Part shown: positions 24,863 through 33,655 of the stretch, one piece after another | Layout: each line of letters opens with the position of its first letter | Position numbering within the stretch: the stretch's first letter is position 1 | From: Clostridia bacterium | Lineage (GTDB): Bacteria; Bacillota; Clostridia; Christensenellales; CAG-138 | Assembly: GCA_017407205.1 (NCBI GenBank) | Contig: JAFQXA010000022.1 | Location: 1 to 34,284 of the forward strand | Reading direction: 5' to 3' | DNA: 34,284 nt | The notes under the pieces: generated by a model | Told to the model about the DNA's origin: nothing | The model's database searches: none | Seen by the model: only the letters and a program-made list of their open reading frames with translations | Made by a program: the position numbers and the translations under genes

Positions 24863-25318
24863 TTATTTCTTTTCCAAAGGCAGAACTTCTACCTTGAATT
24901 TTGCATCCGTGCGTTCATACATATGTGCCTGTGCATCAACTATGCCCAAGCTCTTTATGGTTTCACTTATCTTTATTTTCTTTTTGTCAACCTCTATATC
25001 GTACTGTTCCTTGAGTGCTGCTGCGATTTCCGCTGCACCGATTGAACCGAAGAGCTTACCGTTGTCACCTGCTTTTGCATAGACCTTTACAGTCAATCCG
25101 CTCATGCTGTCAGCAAGTGCTCGTGCGTTTTCACGCTGAACATTTTTGCGGTGCTGCTCTGCACCTTTTCTGATGTTAGCCGCATTTATGTTGTTTGCAT
25201 CCGCAGGCACAGCAATGCCCTTGGGAATAAGGAAGTTGCGTGCATAACCGTCACTTACCGTAACTATATCCCCTGCCTTGCCTGTTCCCTTTACGTCGCT
25301 TTTAAGTAAAAGTTTCAT
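24863..25318 (-). CDS. rplI: 50S ribosomal protein L9
   Basis: The 151-residue protein matches L9 throughout. It begins MKLLLKSDVKGTGKAGDIV, followed by SDGYARNFLIPKGIA in the N-terminal rRNA-binding domain, a long charged connecting helix (residues 45-75) and the C-terminal domain with KLFGSIGAAEIAAAL. L9 bridges ribosomes along mRNA and influences translational fidelity. Its ATG overlaps the gdpP stop (ATGA), so the two are translationally coupled, and dnaB follows after 15 bases. This order is conserved in Bacillota. Confidence 0.97.
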   Translation of the reverse strand: MKLLLKSDVKGTGKAGDIVTVSDGYARNFLIPKGIAVPADANNINAANIRKGAEQHRKNVQRENARALADSMSGLTVKVYAKAGDNGKLFGSIGAAEIAAALKEQYDIEVDKKKIKISETIKSLGIVDAQAHMYERTDAKFKVEVLPLEKK

Positions 25319-27270
25319 TCTATTCCTGCCTCCTTTAAGTATTCATCTATTGCTTTTGTAAGTGATTCAACAGCTTTGTCCATAGTGCTGTCACGAAGCT
25401 GTGCACCGGCAACCGTCAGGTGACCGCCGCCGCCTATTTTTTCAAGTACCAGCTGAACATTTATGTCACCAAGGCTTCTTCCGCTTATCATTATGACACC
25501 GTTATTATCAGCTAAGACAAACGAAGCCTGTATACCCTTTATTCCTATAAGTGCATCCGCAGCCTGTGCCGCTATAAGCGTGGCGTTCTGCATATCTGAA
25601 GGACAGGTTGATATTGCTATTCCGTGGTCCATAATAAGTGCATTTTCAACAATCTTTGAACGACTCTTATATGTCTGCATATCATCCTGGAACAAGAGCT
25701 TGACAGCACTTGAGTCAGCACCGTTCCTTCTTAAAAAGCTTGCAGCTTCAAATGTTCTTGCACCTGTGTTGAATGAGAATTTCTTTGTGTCAAGCGTTAT
25801 ACCGGCAAGCAGTGCACTGCTTTCAAAGCTTGACGGACGGATTTTCTCGCCAAAGTACTGCAATACCTCAGTTACCATTTCGCAGGCTGATGAAGCACCT
25901 ACCTCAAGACAGCTCAAGGTACTTGTTGAAAGTGCATCAACGGGCTTTCTGTGATGGTCAATAATAACCGTTTTTCTTGCCTTTTCAAAAAGCTCAACCG
26001 CTTCAAGCGAGCTTGCGCGCTGTGTATCGACCACGATTACAGCCGACTGTGACCTCAGCATCTGCATTGCCTGGTCGGGGGTCTTTATACTGTCACGGTA
26101 AAGCGAATTCTCAAGCATATCTTCCATAGTGTTTGCAACCATGGCATTTTTCTCGGCAATTACAAAGTATGCCTTACAGTCAACCGTCTGAGCACAACGC
26201 ATCAGACCAAGTGCGGCACCCAAACAGTCCATATCTGCATTCTTGTGTCCCATGATGAAAACCTGGTCGGAGTTTTCCAAAAGCTGTCTTAATGCCTTTG
26301 CAAACAAACGCATTTTTACTCTTGATTGCTTTGTTGTAATCTGCTTCTTGCCACCGTAGAAATTATACGATGCACCCTTCTTTACAACAACCTGGTCACC
26401 GCCTCTGCCAAGTGCAAGCTCCATGCCCTGGCGTGCAGATTCATCAGACCTTTGTATTCTGTCCTCAACACCTACTGAAACGGACAATGTTATCGACTGC
26501 TCCGTTCCCGTCTTTATCTCGCGTATATTATCAAGCAAAACAAAACGCTGTTTTTCAAGCTCTCCGAGATATTTTGCCTCAAACACTACGATAAAGTGTG
26601 CCGAATCATACTTCCTGTATATACCGTCTATCGACTCGACAAACTCACCAATTCTGCGCTCGGCCTCCGCCATAACACCGCTTCTTCTGAACTGCTCATC
26701 TGCATTAAGCTCTTCATAGTTATCAATGTGTATGAGCGCAACCGTGGGCATCTGTTCTTCATAAAGCCTCGAATAATGCAGGGCTTCCGTTCTGTCCATC
26801 CAATATTGGAAAGTAAGCTTTCTCACCTTTCCGTTGCTTCTTCTGATAGGCATATTCATTATCTGATAGCTTGAGCCGTTATGCTCAAACTGCATTGCCT
26901 GGTCGGGATGCTCACAATCGAGTGAAAGAAGCAGCTTTTTTATGTCATTACCGTCATACAGCGCATTAAAAGCTTCATTGCTCCATATTATTTTTCCGCC
27001 TGCATCAAACAAGAGTGCAGGAATCGCTATTTTTTCAACTATCTCCGATGCAGCGGAAGAGTTCTGCCTGAAAACATCATCAAGCATAACTTCAATCTCA
27101 CCACCGCGCGAAGACATCATGAAAAACGCAATTGCAATGCCCGCAAGCCCAAGAGCCAACACAGCAAAAAGTGCAAAAAGCGAAAACGGCGCAAAAAGCA
27201 TCACGCAAAGGCACTGCAAAAACAATGCTACGGATATCGGTATTAAAATCCCATACAAACGCTTTTTCAT
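25315..27270 (-). CDS. gdpP: Cyclic-di-AMP phosphodiesterase GdpP (DHH family)
   Basis: GdpP (YybT) hydrolyses c-di-AMP to pApA at the membrane and so controls osmotic and cell-wall homeostasis. The 651-residue protein has two N-terminal transmembrane helices (about residues 5-52), a PAS domain (about 75-160), a degenerate GGDEF domain (about 165-300) that lacks the catalytic GGDEF, a DHH domain from about 335 with MGHKNADMDCLGAA, VVDTQ and DHH at 438-440, and a DHHA1 domain ending GGGGHLTVAGAQ. All metal-binding motifs are intact. GAGGAAGG lies just before the ATG. It is flanked by yybS and rplI as in Bacillus. Confidence 0.95.
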   Translation of the reverse strand: MKKRLYGILIPISVALFLQCLCVMLFAPFSLFALFAVLALGLAGIAIAFFMMSSRGGEIEVMLDDVFRQNSSAASEIVEKIAIPALLFDAGGKIIWSNEAFNALYDGNDIKKLLLSLDCEHPDQAMQFEHNGSSYQIMNMPIRRSNGKVRKLTFQYWMDRTEALHYSRLYEEQMPTVALIHIDNYEELNADEQFRRSGVMAEAERRIGEFVESIDGIYRKYDSAHFIVVFEAKYLGELEKQRFVLLDNIREIKTGTEQSITLSVSVGVEDRIQRSDESARQGMELALGRGGDQVVVKKGASYNFYGGKKQITTKQSRVKMRLFAKALRQLLENSDQVFIMGHKNADMDCLGAALGLMRCAQTVDCKAYFVIAEKNAMVANTMEDMLENSLYRDSIKTPDQAMQMLRSQSAVIVVDTQRASSLEAVELFEKARKTVIIDHHRKPVDALSTSTLSCLEVGASSACEMVTEVLQYFGEKIRPSSFESSALLAGITLDTKKFSFNTGARTFEAASFLRRNGADSSAVKLLFQDDMQTYKSRSKIVENALIMDHGIAISTCPSDMQNATLIAAQAADALIGIKGIQASFVLADNNGVIMISGRSLGDINVQLVLEKIGGGGHLTVAGAQLRDSTMDKAVESLTKAIDEYLKEAGIE

Positions 27271-27291
27271 AAGGCCTTCCTCTTGCCGCTT

Positions 27292-28245
27292 TTACGGCTT
27301 CTTTATAACAATAATTCTTTTTCGCAAACTGAACAGCCTGTCTGCAATTCCCTCTATAGCCAGCATGAATATTGAAAACGGGAAGCACAAAAGTGCCATA
27401 CCGTAGGTTAAAACTCTGCGGAAGCCCTTGCCTTCAGGTGTTATCTGCACAAAAAATTCCATTGTTGCTACCCCCACAAGCGCAAAGGGAGCAACGATTA
27501 TAAGCCCTGCAACTACCGAAAATGCACCTGCATATGAAACTCCGGTTTCCGACAGTATTATGCTCGCACCGAGTATCATAAGACTTCCCCATAAGTAGCT
27601 CTTGGGGATCTGCCAATCCTTGAAGTGTGCCATCTTCTTAAGTGCAAGCGACTTTCCAAGCATAAGGTACCCTGCAATAACCTGTAAAAAGCCATAACAC
27701 AGAGCCTGTATTGTAATCGTTGCGAAAACAAGCTCCTCCGACATTGAAAAAATCATCTTCGACATTTCATCCGCGCTTGCAGCAAGAGCTTCGTATTCGG
27801 GCATTGTCTCATAAAGTGACAATGAACTTCTGAAAGCCTCAACGATGCCAGTTACTTTATCATCTATCGCATATACAGCCGTCTTGCCCTCAAGCAGATA
27901 CGGAACAAATGTAGTCACATATAAGCTTATTGCAATTGCGACTACGCACGCTATAACCGCAGTTCTGTATGAACATCTACCCTTGAATAAGCAGGACAGC
28001 GCAATTGCCGACGGCAAAACTGTCAGCATAATATAAAGTGCCGATGTAATATCAGTCAAATAAATTACGCCACTAAACAGCATGCCTATTGCCAAAACGA
28101 AAAAGACAATGCCCGAATATGCAAAAGTCGCCGCCAAAAACACGGGGCACAGATAAAGCAAAATGGGCGAATACACACCTGCAAACGCAAGCGCTACCGC
28201 AGCCGCAAACATTATTATTGCTTTTACATTAAACTTATTTTTCAC
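27292..28245 (-). CDS. YybS-like DUF2232 membrane protein
   Basis: A 317-residue integral membrane protein with about eight hydrophobic segments. It occupies the position of yybS immediately upstream of gdpP, a conserved Bacillota arrangement, and its length and pattern (PILLYLCPVFLAATFAYSG near the N terminus; a long loop at residues 120-170; PKSYLWGSLMILG in the C-terminal half) fit the DUF2232 family. The function is unknown; relatives resemble transporter substrate-binding membrane components. The start is GTG at 28245. A purine-rich AAAGGGA lies 8-9 bases upstream. An extended -10 promoter is 50 bases further up. Confidence 0.78.
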   Translation of the reverse strand: MKNKFNVKAIIMFAAAVALAFAGVYSPILLYLCPVFLAATFAYSGIVFFVLAIGMLFSGVIYLTDITSALYIMLTVLPSAIALSCLFKGRCSYRTAVIACVVAIAISLYVTTFVPYLLEGKTAVYAIDDKVTGIVEAFRSSLSLYETMPEYEALAASADEMSKMIFSMSEELVFATITIQALCYGFLQVIAGYLMLGKSLALKKMAHFKDWQIPKSYLWGSLMILGASIILSETGVSYAGAFSVVAGLIIVAPFALVGVATMEFFVQITPEGKGFRRVLTYGMALLCFPFSIFMLAIEGIADRLFSLRKRIIVIKKP

Positions 28246-28300
28246 TTAAAATCCCTTTTCTTTTACGCAAATACGTAAACGGATATATATAGCTATTTGA

Positions 28301-28330
28301 ATTATACCACAATTATATATTCAATAGCAA
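28301..28330 (-). promoter_or_regulatory. Promoter of the yybS-gdpP-rplI-dnaB operon
   Basis: On the minus strand TGG-TATAAT (hexamer 28301-28306) is a perfect extended -10, with TTGCTA (28325-28330) 18 bases upstream. The predicted start site near 28294 leaves a leader of about 50 bases that includes a TTTACG/CGTAAA inverted repeat at 28262-28279. Confidence 0.7.
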
Positions 28331-28406
28331 TTACCCACACACACCGTTTGTTTTATGAATTTTTCTTAAAGTGTGAAACTCTCCACACAAATTTTTCGAC
28401 ATTATA

Positions 28407-28415
28407 TGATACAAT
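28407..28415 (+). promoter_or_regulatory. Extended -10 promoter of the amidase gene
   Basis: TGA-TACAAT (TG at 28407-28408, hexamer 28410-28415) is followed by a leader of about 20 bases with GGAG at 28435-28438 and the TTG start at 28445. A clear -35 is not seen. The promoter is divergent from the yybS promoter. Confidence 0.55.
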
Positions 28416-28444
28416 TTTTTTGATTATTATTTTGGAGTACGATT

Positions 28445-29614
28445 TTGAAAAAACATTTTCGAGGCGCAATAAAAAGAATAACCGCTATTTTCTTTATACT
28501 TGCAATGCTTTTATCAAGCACTGCTGTATTTGCGTCTCTTGAAAAAGGCGACCTCAACGCTGACACAAAGCTCAACTCCAAGGACTTATCATTGCTCCAG
28601 AAATTTGTCTTGACCGGCAATGCAAATTTTGACCTTGCTCTTGGAGATTTAAATTCGGACTCAAAAATCAATTCAAAGGATATATCCGCCCTTCAATCAT
28701 TAGTGCTTCACGGAAGCGATTTTTCTCTTGGTGAGGACCCTTACAAAACATTTCCGCTTCCTGAAAATTCCTTATTGCAAGGAAAACTGATAGTCCTCGA
28801 TGCAGGGCATGGGATAGGTGAAGGCGGTGTGTATAAAGATTTTTATGAGCATACATACAACCTTATCTATGTAAAGCTTATAAAAGAGAGCCTTGAAGCA
28901 AGCGGAGCGCGTGTTGTCCTCACGCGTGAGGATGATAACATGGTTGACAACTATCTTCGCATGGCATTTTTAAACAAAACAGCGCTTGAATTTTTATTGG
29001 AGCATTATCAGGCGAAGCTAAGCCGATACGATGCTGAAAATTACGAAGAAGCACTTTCACTTTTGGGAGATATCGAGGAGCTTTACCGCATGATAGAGCT
29101 CATGGGGTCAATCCTTGAAAATCCACAACTTAAAGAAACCTATTTCCTCTGCCCATACGATGAGGTAAACGGCCGCCGTATCCATGCCGAGACCGAAAAG
29201 GTATTCCGTTATTTAAAGGATGACTATATTCAGAACAATATGCTGTTCATATCAATACACACAAACGCTCCCGGCAACCCCGGTCCCCTCTCTGTAAACG
29301 GCACAGTCACCTACTATATTGACAATGAGTACAATAAGGAATACTACGATGAATACCTCGTTGAAAACAACAGGCGTTTATCGCTCATACTGTTAGATCG
29401 TGTTTCGCAAGCAGGTGGTTTTGCCAAAAAAGAATGTGATACAAACGACTTTTTCATGCTCCGCGAAACAACGGTGCCTGCATCACTTGTTGAAGTCGGC
29501 TACCATACGAATGCCTCAGACCGCAAAAAGATATTGAGCGATGAAAACCGAAAGCGTGTTGCAAACGCAGTTGCAGTATCGGTTATGGAATACTTCAGCA
29601 TAAGTTTTCAGTGA
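28445..29614 (+). CDS. Secreted N-acetylmuramoyl-L-alanine amidase with N-terminal dockerin
   Basis: The 389-residue protein cleaves the amide bond between MurNAc and the stem peptide. It has a signal peptide (residues 1-30, ending AVFA), then a type I dockerin with two calcium-binding repeats, GDLNADTKLNSKDLSLLQ (about 35-52) and GDLNSDSKINSKDISALQ (67-84), a linker, and an Amidase_3 domain from 114 to the end. The zinc ligands and catalytic Glu are visible: His122 in DAGHG, Glu135, His272 in SIHTNA and Glu350 in VEVGYHTN. About 85 mostly helical residues (175-260) are inserted between TRED and the SIHTNA strand. The start is TTG with GGAG seven bases upstream. Dockerins usually sit at the C terminus, so the N-terminal place is unusual. 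Confidence 0.88.
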   Translation: MKKHFRGAIKRITAIFFILAMLLSSTAVFASLEKGDLNADTKLNSKDLSLLQKFVLTGNANFDLALGDLNSDSKINSKDISALQSLVLHGSDFSLGEDPYKTFPLPENSLLQGKLIVLDAGHGIGEGGVYKDFYEHTYNLIYVKLIKESLEASGARVVLTREDDNMVDNYLRMAFLNKTALEFLLEHYQAKLSRYDAENYEEALSLLGDIEELYRMIELMGSILENPQLKETYFLCPYDEVNGRRIHAETEKVFRYLKDDYIQNNMLFISIHTNAPGNPGPLSVNGTVTYYIDNEYNKEYYDEYLVENNRRLSLILLDRVSQAGGFAKKECDTNDFFMLRETTVPASLVEVGYHTNASDRKKILSDENRKRVANAVAVSVMEYFSISFQ

Positions 29615-29718
29615 TAGGTTTTATGCATATACAAATCTACACTTCCGTTTATCACAAAAGTCTATTTTGAATCACCGCAAAAGTATTCGTCGAAACATCG
29701 CAAATTTATTCATCGATA

Positions 29719-29747
29719 TTGATATTGCCAGGATTTTTGGGTATAAT
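29719..29747 (+). promoter_or_regulatory. Promoter of the AAA/DUF4143 ATPase gene
   Basis: TTGATA (29719-29724), a 17-base spacer and a perfect TATAAT (29742-29747). The predicted start site near 29754 leaves an 18-base leader before the TTG start at 29772. Confidence 0.75.
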
Positions 29748-29771
29748 AACATCTAAGGTTGGTGATTCATA

Positions 29772-31061
29772 TTGAGTGATTATATCAAACGTATTTGCGA
29801 TGATGAGCTTGAGCTTAAATTAGAAGCATTCGGTGCTGTCCACATCGTCGGTCCTAAGTGGTGTGGCAAAACCACAACTGCAAAACAGTTTGCCAAAAGT
29901 TTTATTGAAATGCAGGACCCTGATAAACGGGATATGTACATTCAAACCGCTAAAATAAAGCCGTCCAATCTTTTGGTTGGCGAAAATCCCCGTTTGATCG
30001 ACGAATGGCAGATAGCCCCAAATCTTTGGGATGCGGTTCGCGTGTCAGTAGACAGACGCAACGAGGAAGGTCTTTACATTCTTACCGGCTCTAACTCCAT
30101 TGACAAAACCGAAATCATGCATACTGGCATCGGACGAATAGACACCTTGATTATGTATCCGATGAGCCTTTACGAATCCCAAGAATCCAGCGGTACGGTT
30201 TCACTTGGCAATCTCTTCTCTGATCCTCACGCATTGGATGACGGTTGTGAATCGGCTTTGACAATCGAGCAATTGATCTTTGCAGCTTGCCGTGGCGGTT
30301 GGCCTTCTTCCCTGCGAAAGAAGAGTGACAAGGCAAAGCTATTGGTTGCCCGCAGTTATTTTGACAGTCTGTGTGCAGAAGACATCTCAAATGTTGACGG
30401 TACAAAGCGTGACGAAACAACCACACGCCTTTTGCTTCGCTCCTATGCACGCAATATTTCCACAACAGCAACAAACCGGGCAATTATTAACGATGTAAAT
30501 GCAAACATTGAGCTCGGTGAAACAACATTCTACAACTATGTGAAAATCTTAAAAAAACTTTTTCTCATTCAGGATGTGGAAGCATGGTGCCCGGCAATTC
30601 GCTCCAAGAGTGCCATACAAGCAACCGACAAGCGAGAGTTTGTAGATCCGTCTTTGGTAGTTGCCGCTTTAGGTGTTGACCCCGAATATTTCAATCTTGA
30701 TCTAAAGACCTTTGGTTTCATCTTTGAAACACTCTGCATCCGTGACCTTAAAGCATACTCTGCAGCACTTGGCGGTCGCATTTCTTACTATCATGACCGA
30801 TACGGTCTGGAAGCGGATTGTGTTCTCCATCTTAGAGACGGCAGATATGCACTCATCGAGTTCAAGTTAGGCAGTATGGATATTGATGACGGTGCAAAGC
30901 ATCTTATCGAGCTTGAAAACCTCATCAAAAAATATAACGAAAAAGAAACTCAGTGCAAACTCAAGTTACCCGATTTGAAGATTATAATCACCGGTACTCA
31001 ATACGGCTATAAGCGTGAAGACGGTGTCTTTGTAGTCCCCATTGGCTGCTTAAAAAATTAA
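29772..31061 (+). CDS. AAA_14/DUF4143 ATPase
   Basis: A 429-residue protein with an N-terminal P-loop ATPase domain (Walker A GPKWCGKT at 27-34; Walker B in RLIDEWQ near 76-82; ILTGSN sensor near 103) and a C-terminal DUF4143 region with a winged-helix-like middle (TRLLLRSYARNIS, TFYNYVKILKKLFLI) and a nuclease-like EADCVLHLRDGRYALIEFKLG pattern written by its key residues D-x(n)-E-x-K. Proteins of this type are abundant and diverse in anaerobes and their function is not established; some are toxin- or defence-linked. It starts with TTG, has only a weak Shine-Dalgarno, its own promoter and terminator, and so is a single-gene unit, plausibly acquired. Confidence 0.87.
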   Translation: MSDYIKRICDDELELKLEAFGAVHIVGPKWCGKTTTAKQFAKSFIEMQDPDKRDMYIQTAKIKPSNLLVGENPRLIDEWQIAPNLWDAVRVSVDRRNEEGLYILTGSNSIDKTEIMHTGIGRIDTLIMYPMSLYESQESSGTVSLGNLFSDPHALDDGCESALTIEQLIFAACRGGWPSSLRKKSDKAKLLVARSYFDSLCAEDISNVDGTKRDETTTRLLLRSYARNISTTATNRAIINDVNANIELGETTFYNYVKILKKLFLIQDVEAWCPAIRSKSAIQATDKREFVDPSLVVAALGVDPEYFNLDLKTFGFIFETLCIRDLKAYSAALGGRISYYHDRYGLEADCVLHLRDGRYALIEFKLGSMDIDDGAKHLIELENLIKKYNEKETQCKLKLPDLKIIITGTQYGYKREDGVFVVPIGCLKN

Positions 31062-31072
31062 ATCGCAAAAAT

Positions 31073-31102
31073 GCTCCCGAACAAAATTGTTCGGGAGCTT
31101 TT
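31073..31102. terminator. Strong bidirectional intrinsic terminator
   Basis: GCTCCCGAACAA (31073-31084) and TTGTTCGGGAGC (31087-31098) form a perfect 12-bp palindromic stem. TTTTG follows on the plus strand and ATTTTTG on the minus strand, so it can terminate both the ATPase gene and the convergent transketolase gene. Confidence 0.9.
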
Positions 31103-31118
31103 GATTGATTTTTTAACC

Positions 31119-33086
31119 TTAGAAGAGCTTCAAAGCTGTATTTGCAATATTTTCTGCCGTGAAGCCGTATTCCTTAAAGAGTACCTTTGCAGGAGCTGAC
31201 TTGCCGAATGTATCCATTGTAACAAATGCACCGTCAATACCCACATATTTATGCCAGCCAAAGCTTGTTCCTGCCTCAACAACTATACGTTTGCGTATTG
31301 ATTTAGGCAGTACGCTTTCTTTATATTCTTCACTCTGCTCATCAAATATTTCTGTTGAGAGCATACTTACAACACGTGTTTTTATGCCCTTTTCTTCCAG
31401 AATATCCGCAGCAGCCAATGTAGGTTCAACCTCGGAGCCCGTTGCAATGAGTATAACATCTGCATTGCCTTCCTTTGCATCGCGAAGTATATAACCGCCC
31501 TTTAAAGCTTCCTTGCTCGTTTCTGCAAAGAGGGGCAAATTCTGTCTTGAAAGAATCATAACAGAGGGTAAATCTCTCTTTAATGCCGTCATGTATGCAG
31601 CAACCGTTTCTCTCGCATCGCAAGGTCTGAACACCAATGTGTTGGGAGTTGCACGCAAGCAGGCAACCTGCTCTATCGGCTGATGTGTCGGTCCGTCCTC
31701 ACCCACGCCTATACTGTCATGGGTAAACACATAAAGTACGGGCAAGCGCATGAGTGCCGACATACGCAAAGCGGGCTTAAGATAATCAACGAATGAAAGG
31801 AATGATGCACAGTATGTATGAAGTCCGCCATAGAGCATCATGCCGTTGCAAACAGCCGCCATTGCAAACTCACGGATACCAAAGTGCATATTGCTGCCGT
31901 CTCTTTCGTCAACGCCATAGAACGGTTTACCCTTGAGCTCCGTCTTGTTTGAGGGGCCAAGGTCCGCACTTCCGCCGAACAGGTTGGGCATATACTTTGC
32001 AATCTTGTTAAGCACTGCACCGCTTGAAGCCCTTGTTGCACCGGCTTCAACAGCCCAGATATCTTCGTCGTCAAATATTTCTTCCGGTGCTTTTTCATCG
32101 TGCCAGGCTTCCCACTCAGCATAAAGCTCGGGATATGCTTTCTTATAAGACTCGAACATTGTTTCATATTCAAACTGCTCTTTTGCAAGCTCTGTTGAAA
32201 TCTCTGAAAAATGCTCGTAAACCTCTTCGGGAATTTCAAATGGAGGCAATTCCCAATTATAGTGTTCACGCATGAGTGCCACATTTTCAGCACCCAAGGG
32301 CTCACCGTGCGCGCTCGCCTTGCCTGCCTTGGGAGTGCCGCAGGCAATTGTTGTTCTCACTATTATGAGAGAAGGCTTGTCTGTTTCTGCCTTTGCTGCC
32401 TTTATGGCGGCATCTATTGCATTTATATCCTCACCGTCGCTTACGCTTATTACCTGCCAACCGCAAGCTGCGTATCGTGCTGCGATGTTTTCATCGAACG
32501 TAGCATCCGTGTCACCTTCGATTGTTATCTTGTTGCAATCGTACAGAACAATGAGCTTTGAAAGCTTCAATGTTCCTGCCAAGGATACTGCTTCTGCCTG
32601 AACGCCTTCCATCATACAGCCGTCACCGCAGATAGCATATGTATAATTATCAACTACGGGGAAACCGTCACGGTTAAAGTGTTTAGCAAGCTTTGTTTCA
32701 GCCATTGCCATACCGACTGCCATGGCAATGCCCTGACCTAAGGGGCCGCTTGATGCTTCAACGCCTGCTGTTACGCGAAATTCGGGATGACCGGGAGTTC
32801 TGCTTCCAAGCTGTCTGAAATTCTTTATATCGTCCATGGTAAGGTCGTAGCCAAACAAATGCAAAAGTGCATACTCAAGCATGGAAGCGTGACCTGCCGA
32901 AAGCACAAATCTGTCCCTGCCCTGCCATGTGGGGCACTTGGGATTATGCTTCATCTGCTTCCAAAGCGCATAACCCATGGGTGCGGAACCGATAACCATG
33001 CCGGGATGGCCGCTGTTAGCCTTTTGTATCGCATCTGCGGCAAGTATGCGAATAGCGGTAATTGAACGTTCTTCAATGGTTTTCAC
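31119..33086 (-). CDS. tkt: Transketolase
   Basis: The 655-residue thiamine-diphosphate enzyme moves two-carbon ketol units between sugar phosphates in the non-oxidative pentose phosphate pathway. It is full length in one chain, unlike the split N/C subunits found in many Clostridia. Visible motifs are KANSGHPGMVIG near the N terminus, GDGCMMEGVQAEA in the ThDP/Mg-binding region (about residues 154-166), the DR-x-S-x-GH pattern RFVLSAGHASML, and THDSIGVGEDGPTHQPIEQ (cofactor/substrate motif around 455-475). The start is GTG at 33086, eight bases after a GGAGGG Shine-Dalgarno. It is monocistronic between a bidirectional terminator and a divergent tRNA operon. Confidence 0.95.
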   Translation of the reverse strand: MKTIEERSITAIRILAADAIQKANSGHPGMVIGSAPMGYALWKQMKHNPKCPTWQGRDRFVLSAGHASMLEYALLHLFGYDLTMDDIKNFRQLGSRTPGHPEFRVTAGVEASSGPLGQGIAMAVGMAMAETKLAKHFNRDGFPVVDNYTYAICGDGCMMEGVQAEAVSLAGTLKLSKLIVLYDCNKITIEGDTDATFDENIAARYAACGWQVISVSDGEDINAIDAAIKAAKAETDKPSLIIVRTTIACGTPKAGKASAHGEPLGAENVALMREHYNWELPPFEIPEEVYEHFSEISTELAKEQFEYETMFESYKKAYPELYAEWEAWHDEKAPEEIFDDEDIWAVEAGATRASSGAVLNKIAKYMPNLFGGSADLGPSNKTELKGKPFYGVDERDGSNMHFGIREFAMAAVCNGMMLYGGLHTYCASFLSFVDYLKPALRMSALMRLPVLYVFTHDSIGVGEDGPTHQPIEQVACLRATPNTLVFRPCDARETVAAYMTALKRDLPSVMILSRQNLPLFAETSKEALKGGYILRDAKEGNADVILIATGSEVEPTLAAADILEEKGIKTRVVSMLSTEIFDEQSEEYKESVLPKSIRKRIVVEAGTSFGWHKYVGIDGAFVTMDTFGKSAPAKVLFKEYGFTAENIANTALKLF

Positions 33087-33255
33087 GGTAAAAACCCTCC
33101 ATTTTTAACTGATAATATACTCTCACGCATATTACCGTTATTTTAAAGGATATCACAACAGGTAACAAAAAACAAGTTAAACACTACCTTTATTGCACTT
33201 TAAATATTGACAAAACACACCTTTCTTTTTTCTTAAAACAAAACTAATAAAAGCC

Positions 33256-33285
33256 TTGACTTATACACACACTATATGTTATTAT
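33256..33285 (+). promoter_or_regulatory. Promoter of the tRNA-fMet/tRNA-Met operon
   Basis: TTGACT (33256-33261), an 18-base spacer and TATTAT (33280-33285). The predicted start site near 33292 lies about 33 bases before tRNA-fMet. Confidence 0.75.
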
Positions 33286-33324
33286 TACATTTGCCGTTAA
33301 GCGAATTGCTCATTCGGCTTTCGT

Positions 33325-33400
<76 letters not shown>

Positions 33401-33406
33401 TTTGTT

Positions 33407-33432
33407 GCATATGGGCAGGAATGCCCATATGC
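33407..33432 (+). other. 11-bp hairpin with GGAA tetraloop between two tRNAs
   Basis: GCATATGGGCA (33407-33417) pairs perfectly with TGCCCATATGC (33422-33432) around GGAA, a GNRA tetraloop. It fills most of the 47-base spacer between tRNA-fMet and tRNA-Met. There is no T-run, so it is more likely an RNA-processing or stability element than a terminator. Confidence 0.6.
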
Positions 33433-33447
33433 ATAACAACTTAATAT

Positions 33448-33524
33448 GGCGGCGTAGCTCAGTTGGCTAGAGCATTCGGTTCATACCCGGAGTGTCATCC
33501 GTTCGAGTCGGATCGCCGCTACCA
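33448..33524 (+). tRNA. Elongator tRNA-Met (CAT)
   Basis: A 77-base tRNA: acceptor GGCGGCG/CGCCGCT, D-arm GCTCAGTTGGCTAGAGC, anticodon loop TTCATAC with CAT, T-arm ATCCG-TTCGAGT-CGGAT and encoded CCA. A paired 1-72 position and lack of the three G-C anticodon pairs exclude the initiator. The sequence fits elongator Met rather than the lysidine-modified tRNA-Ile. Confidence 0.93.
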
Positions 33525-33562
33525 AAAATCGACATTCTTTCTTTAGAAGGATGTCGATTTTT
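33524..33562 (+). terminator. Intrinsic terminator of the tRNA-Met operon
   Basis: AAAAATCGACATTCTT (33524-33539) pairs with AAGGATGTCGATTTTT (33547-33562), 15 of 16 Watson-Crick plus one wobble, with a 7-base loop. The left arm begins at the last A of the tRNA CCA. The T-run ends the structure. Confidence 0.88.
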
Positions 33563-33567
33563 ACTTC

Positions 33568-33595
33568 TTCACTATTCACTATTCATTATTCACTA
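33568..33595. repeat. Four tandem TTCACTA heptamers
   Basis: TTCACTA repeats at 33568-33574, 33575-33581, 33582-33588 (variant TTCATTA) and 33589-33595. They lie between the tRNA terminator and the four-helix-bundle gene, at what may be the left end of a small element. Confidence 0.8.
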
Positions 33596-33646
33596 AACTG
33601 TCCTGTCGATTTTTGGGAAGTTATAAGTTATAATGAATATTGAATA
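33573..33646. repeat. 16-nt inverted repeat around the element's left leader
   Basis: TATTCACTATTCATTA (33573-33588) is matched in inverse by TAATGAATATTGAATA (33631-33646), 15 of 16 positions. The right arm begins inside a TATAAT box (33629-33634), so pairing or a binding protein could affect a promoter for the next gene. An 11-nt direct repeat TGTCGATTTTT occurs at 33552 and 33604. Confidence 0.65.
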
Positions 33647-33655
33647 AGTTTATGG

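Noticed and set aside
33568..33595. CRISPR-like array
   Set aside because: The repeats are 7-base tandem units without spacers and no cas genes are present.
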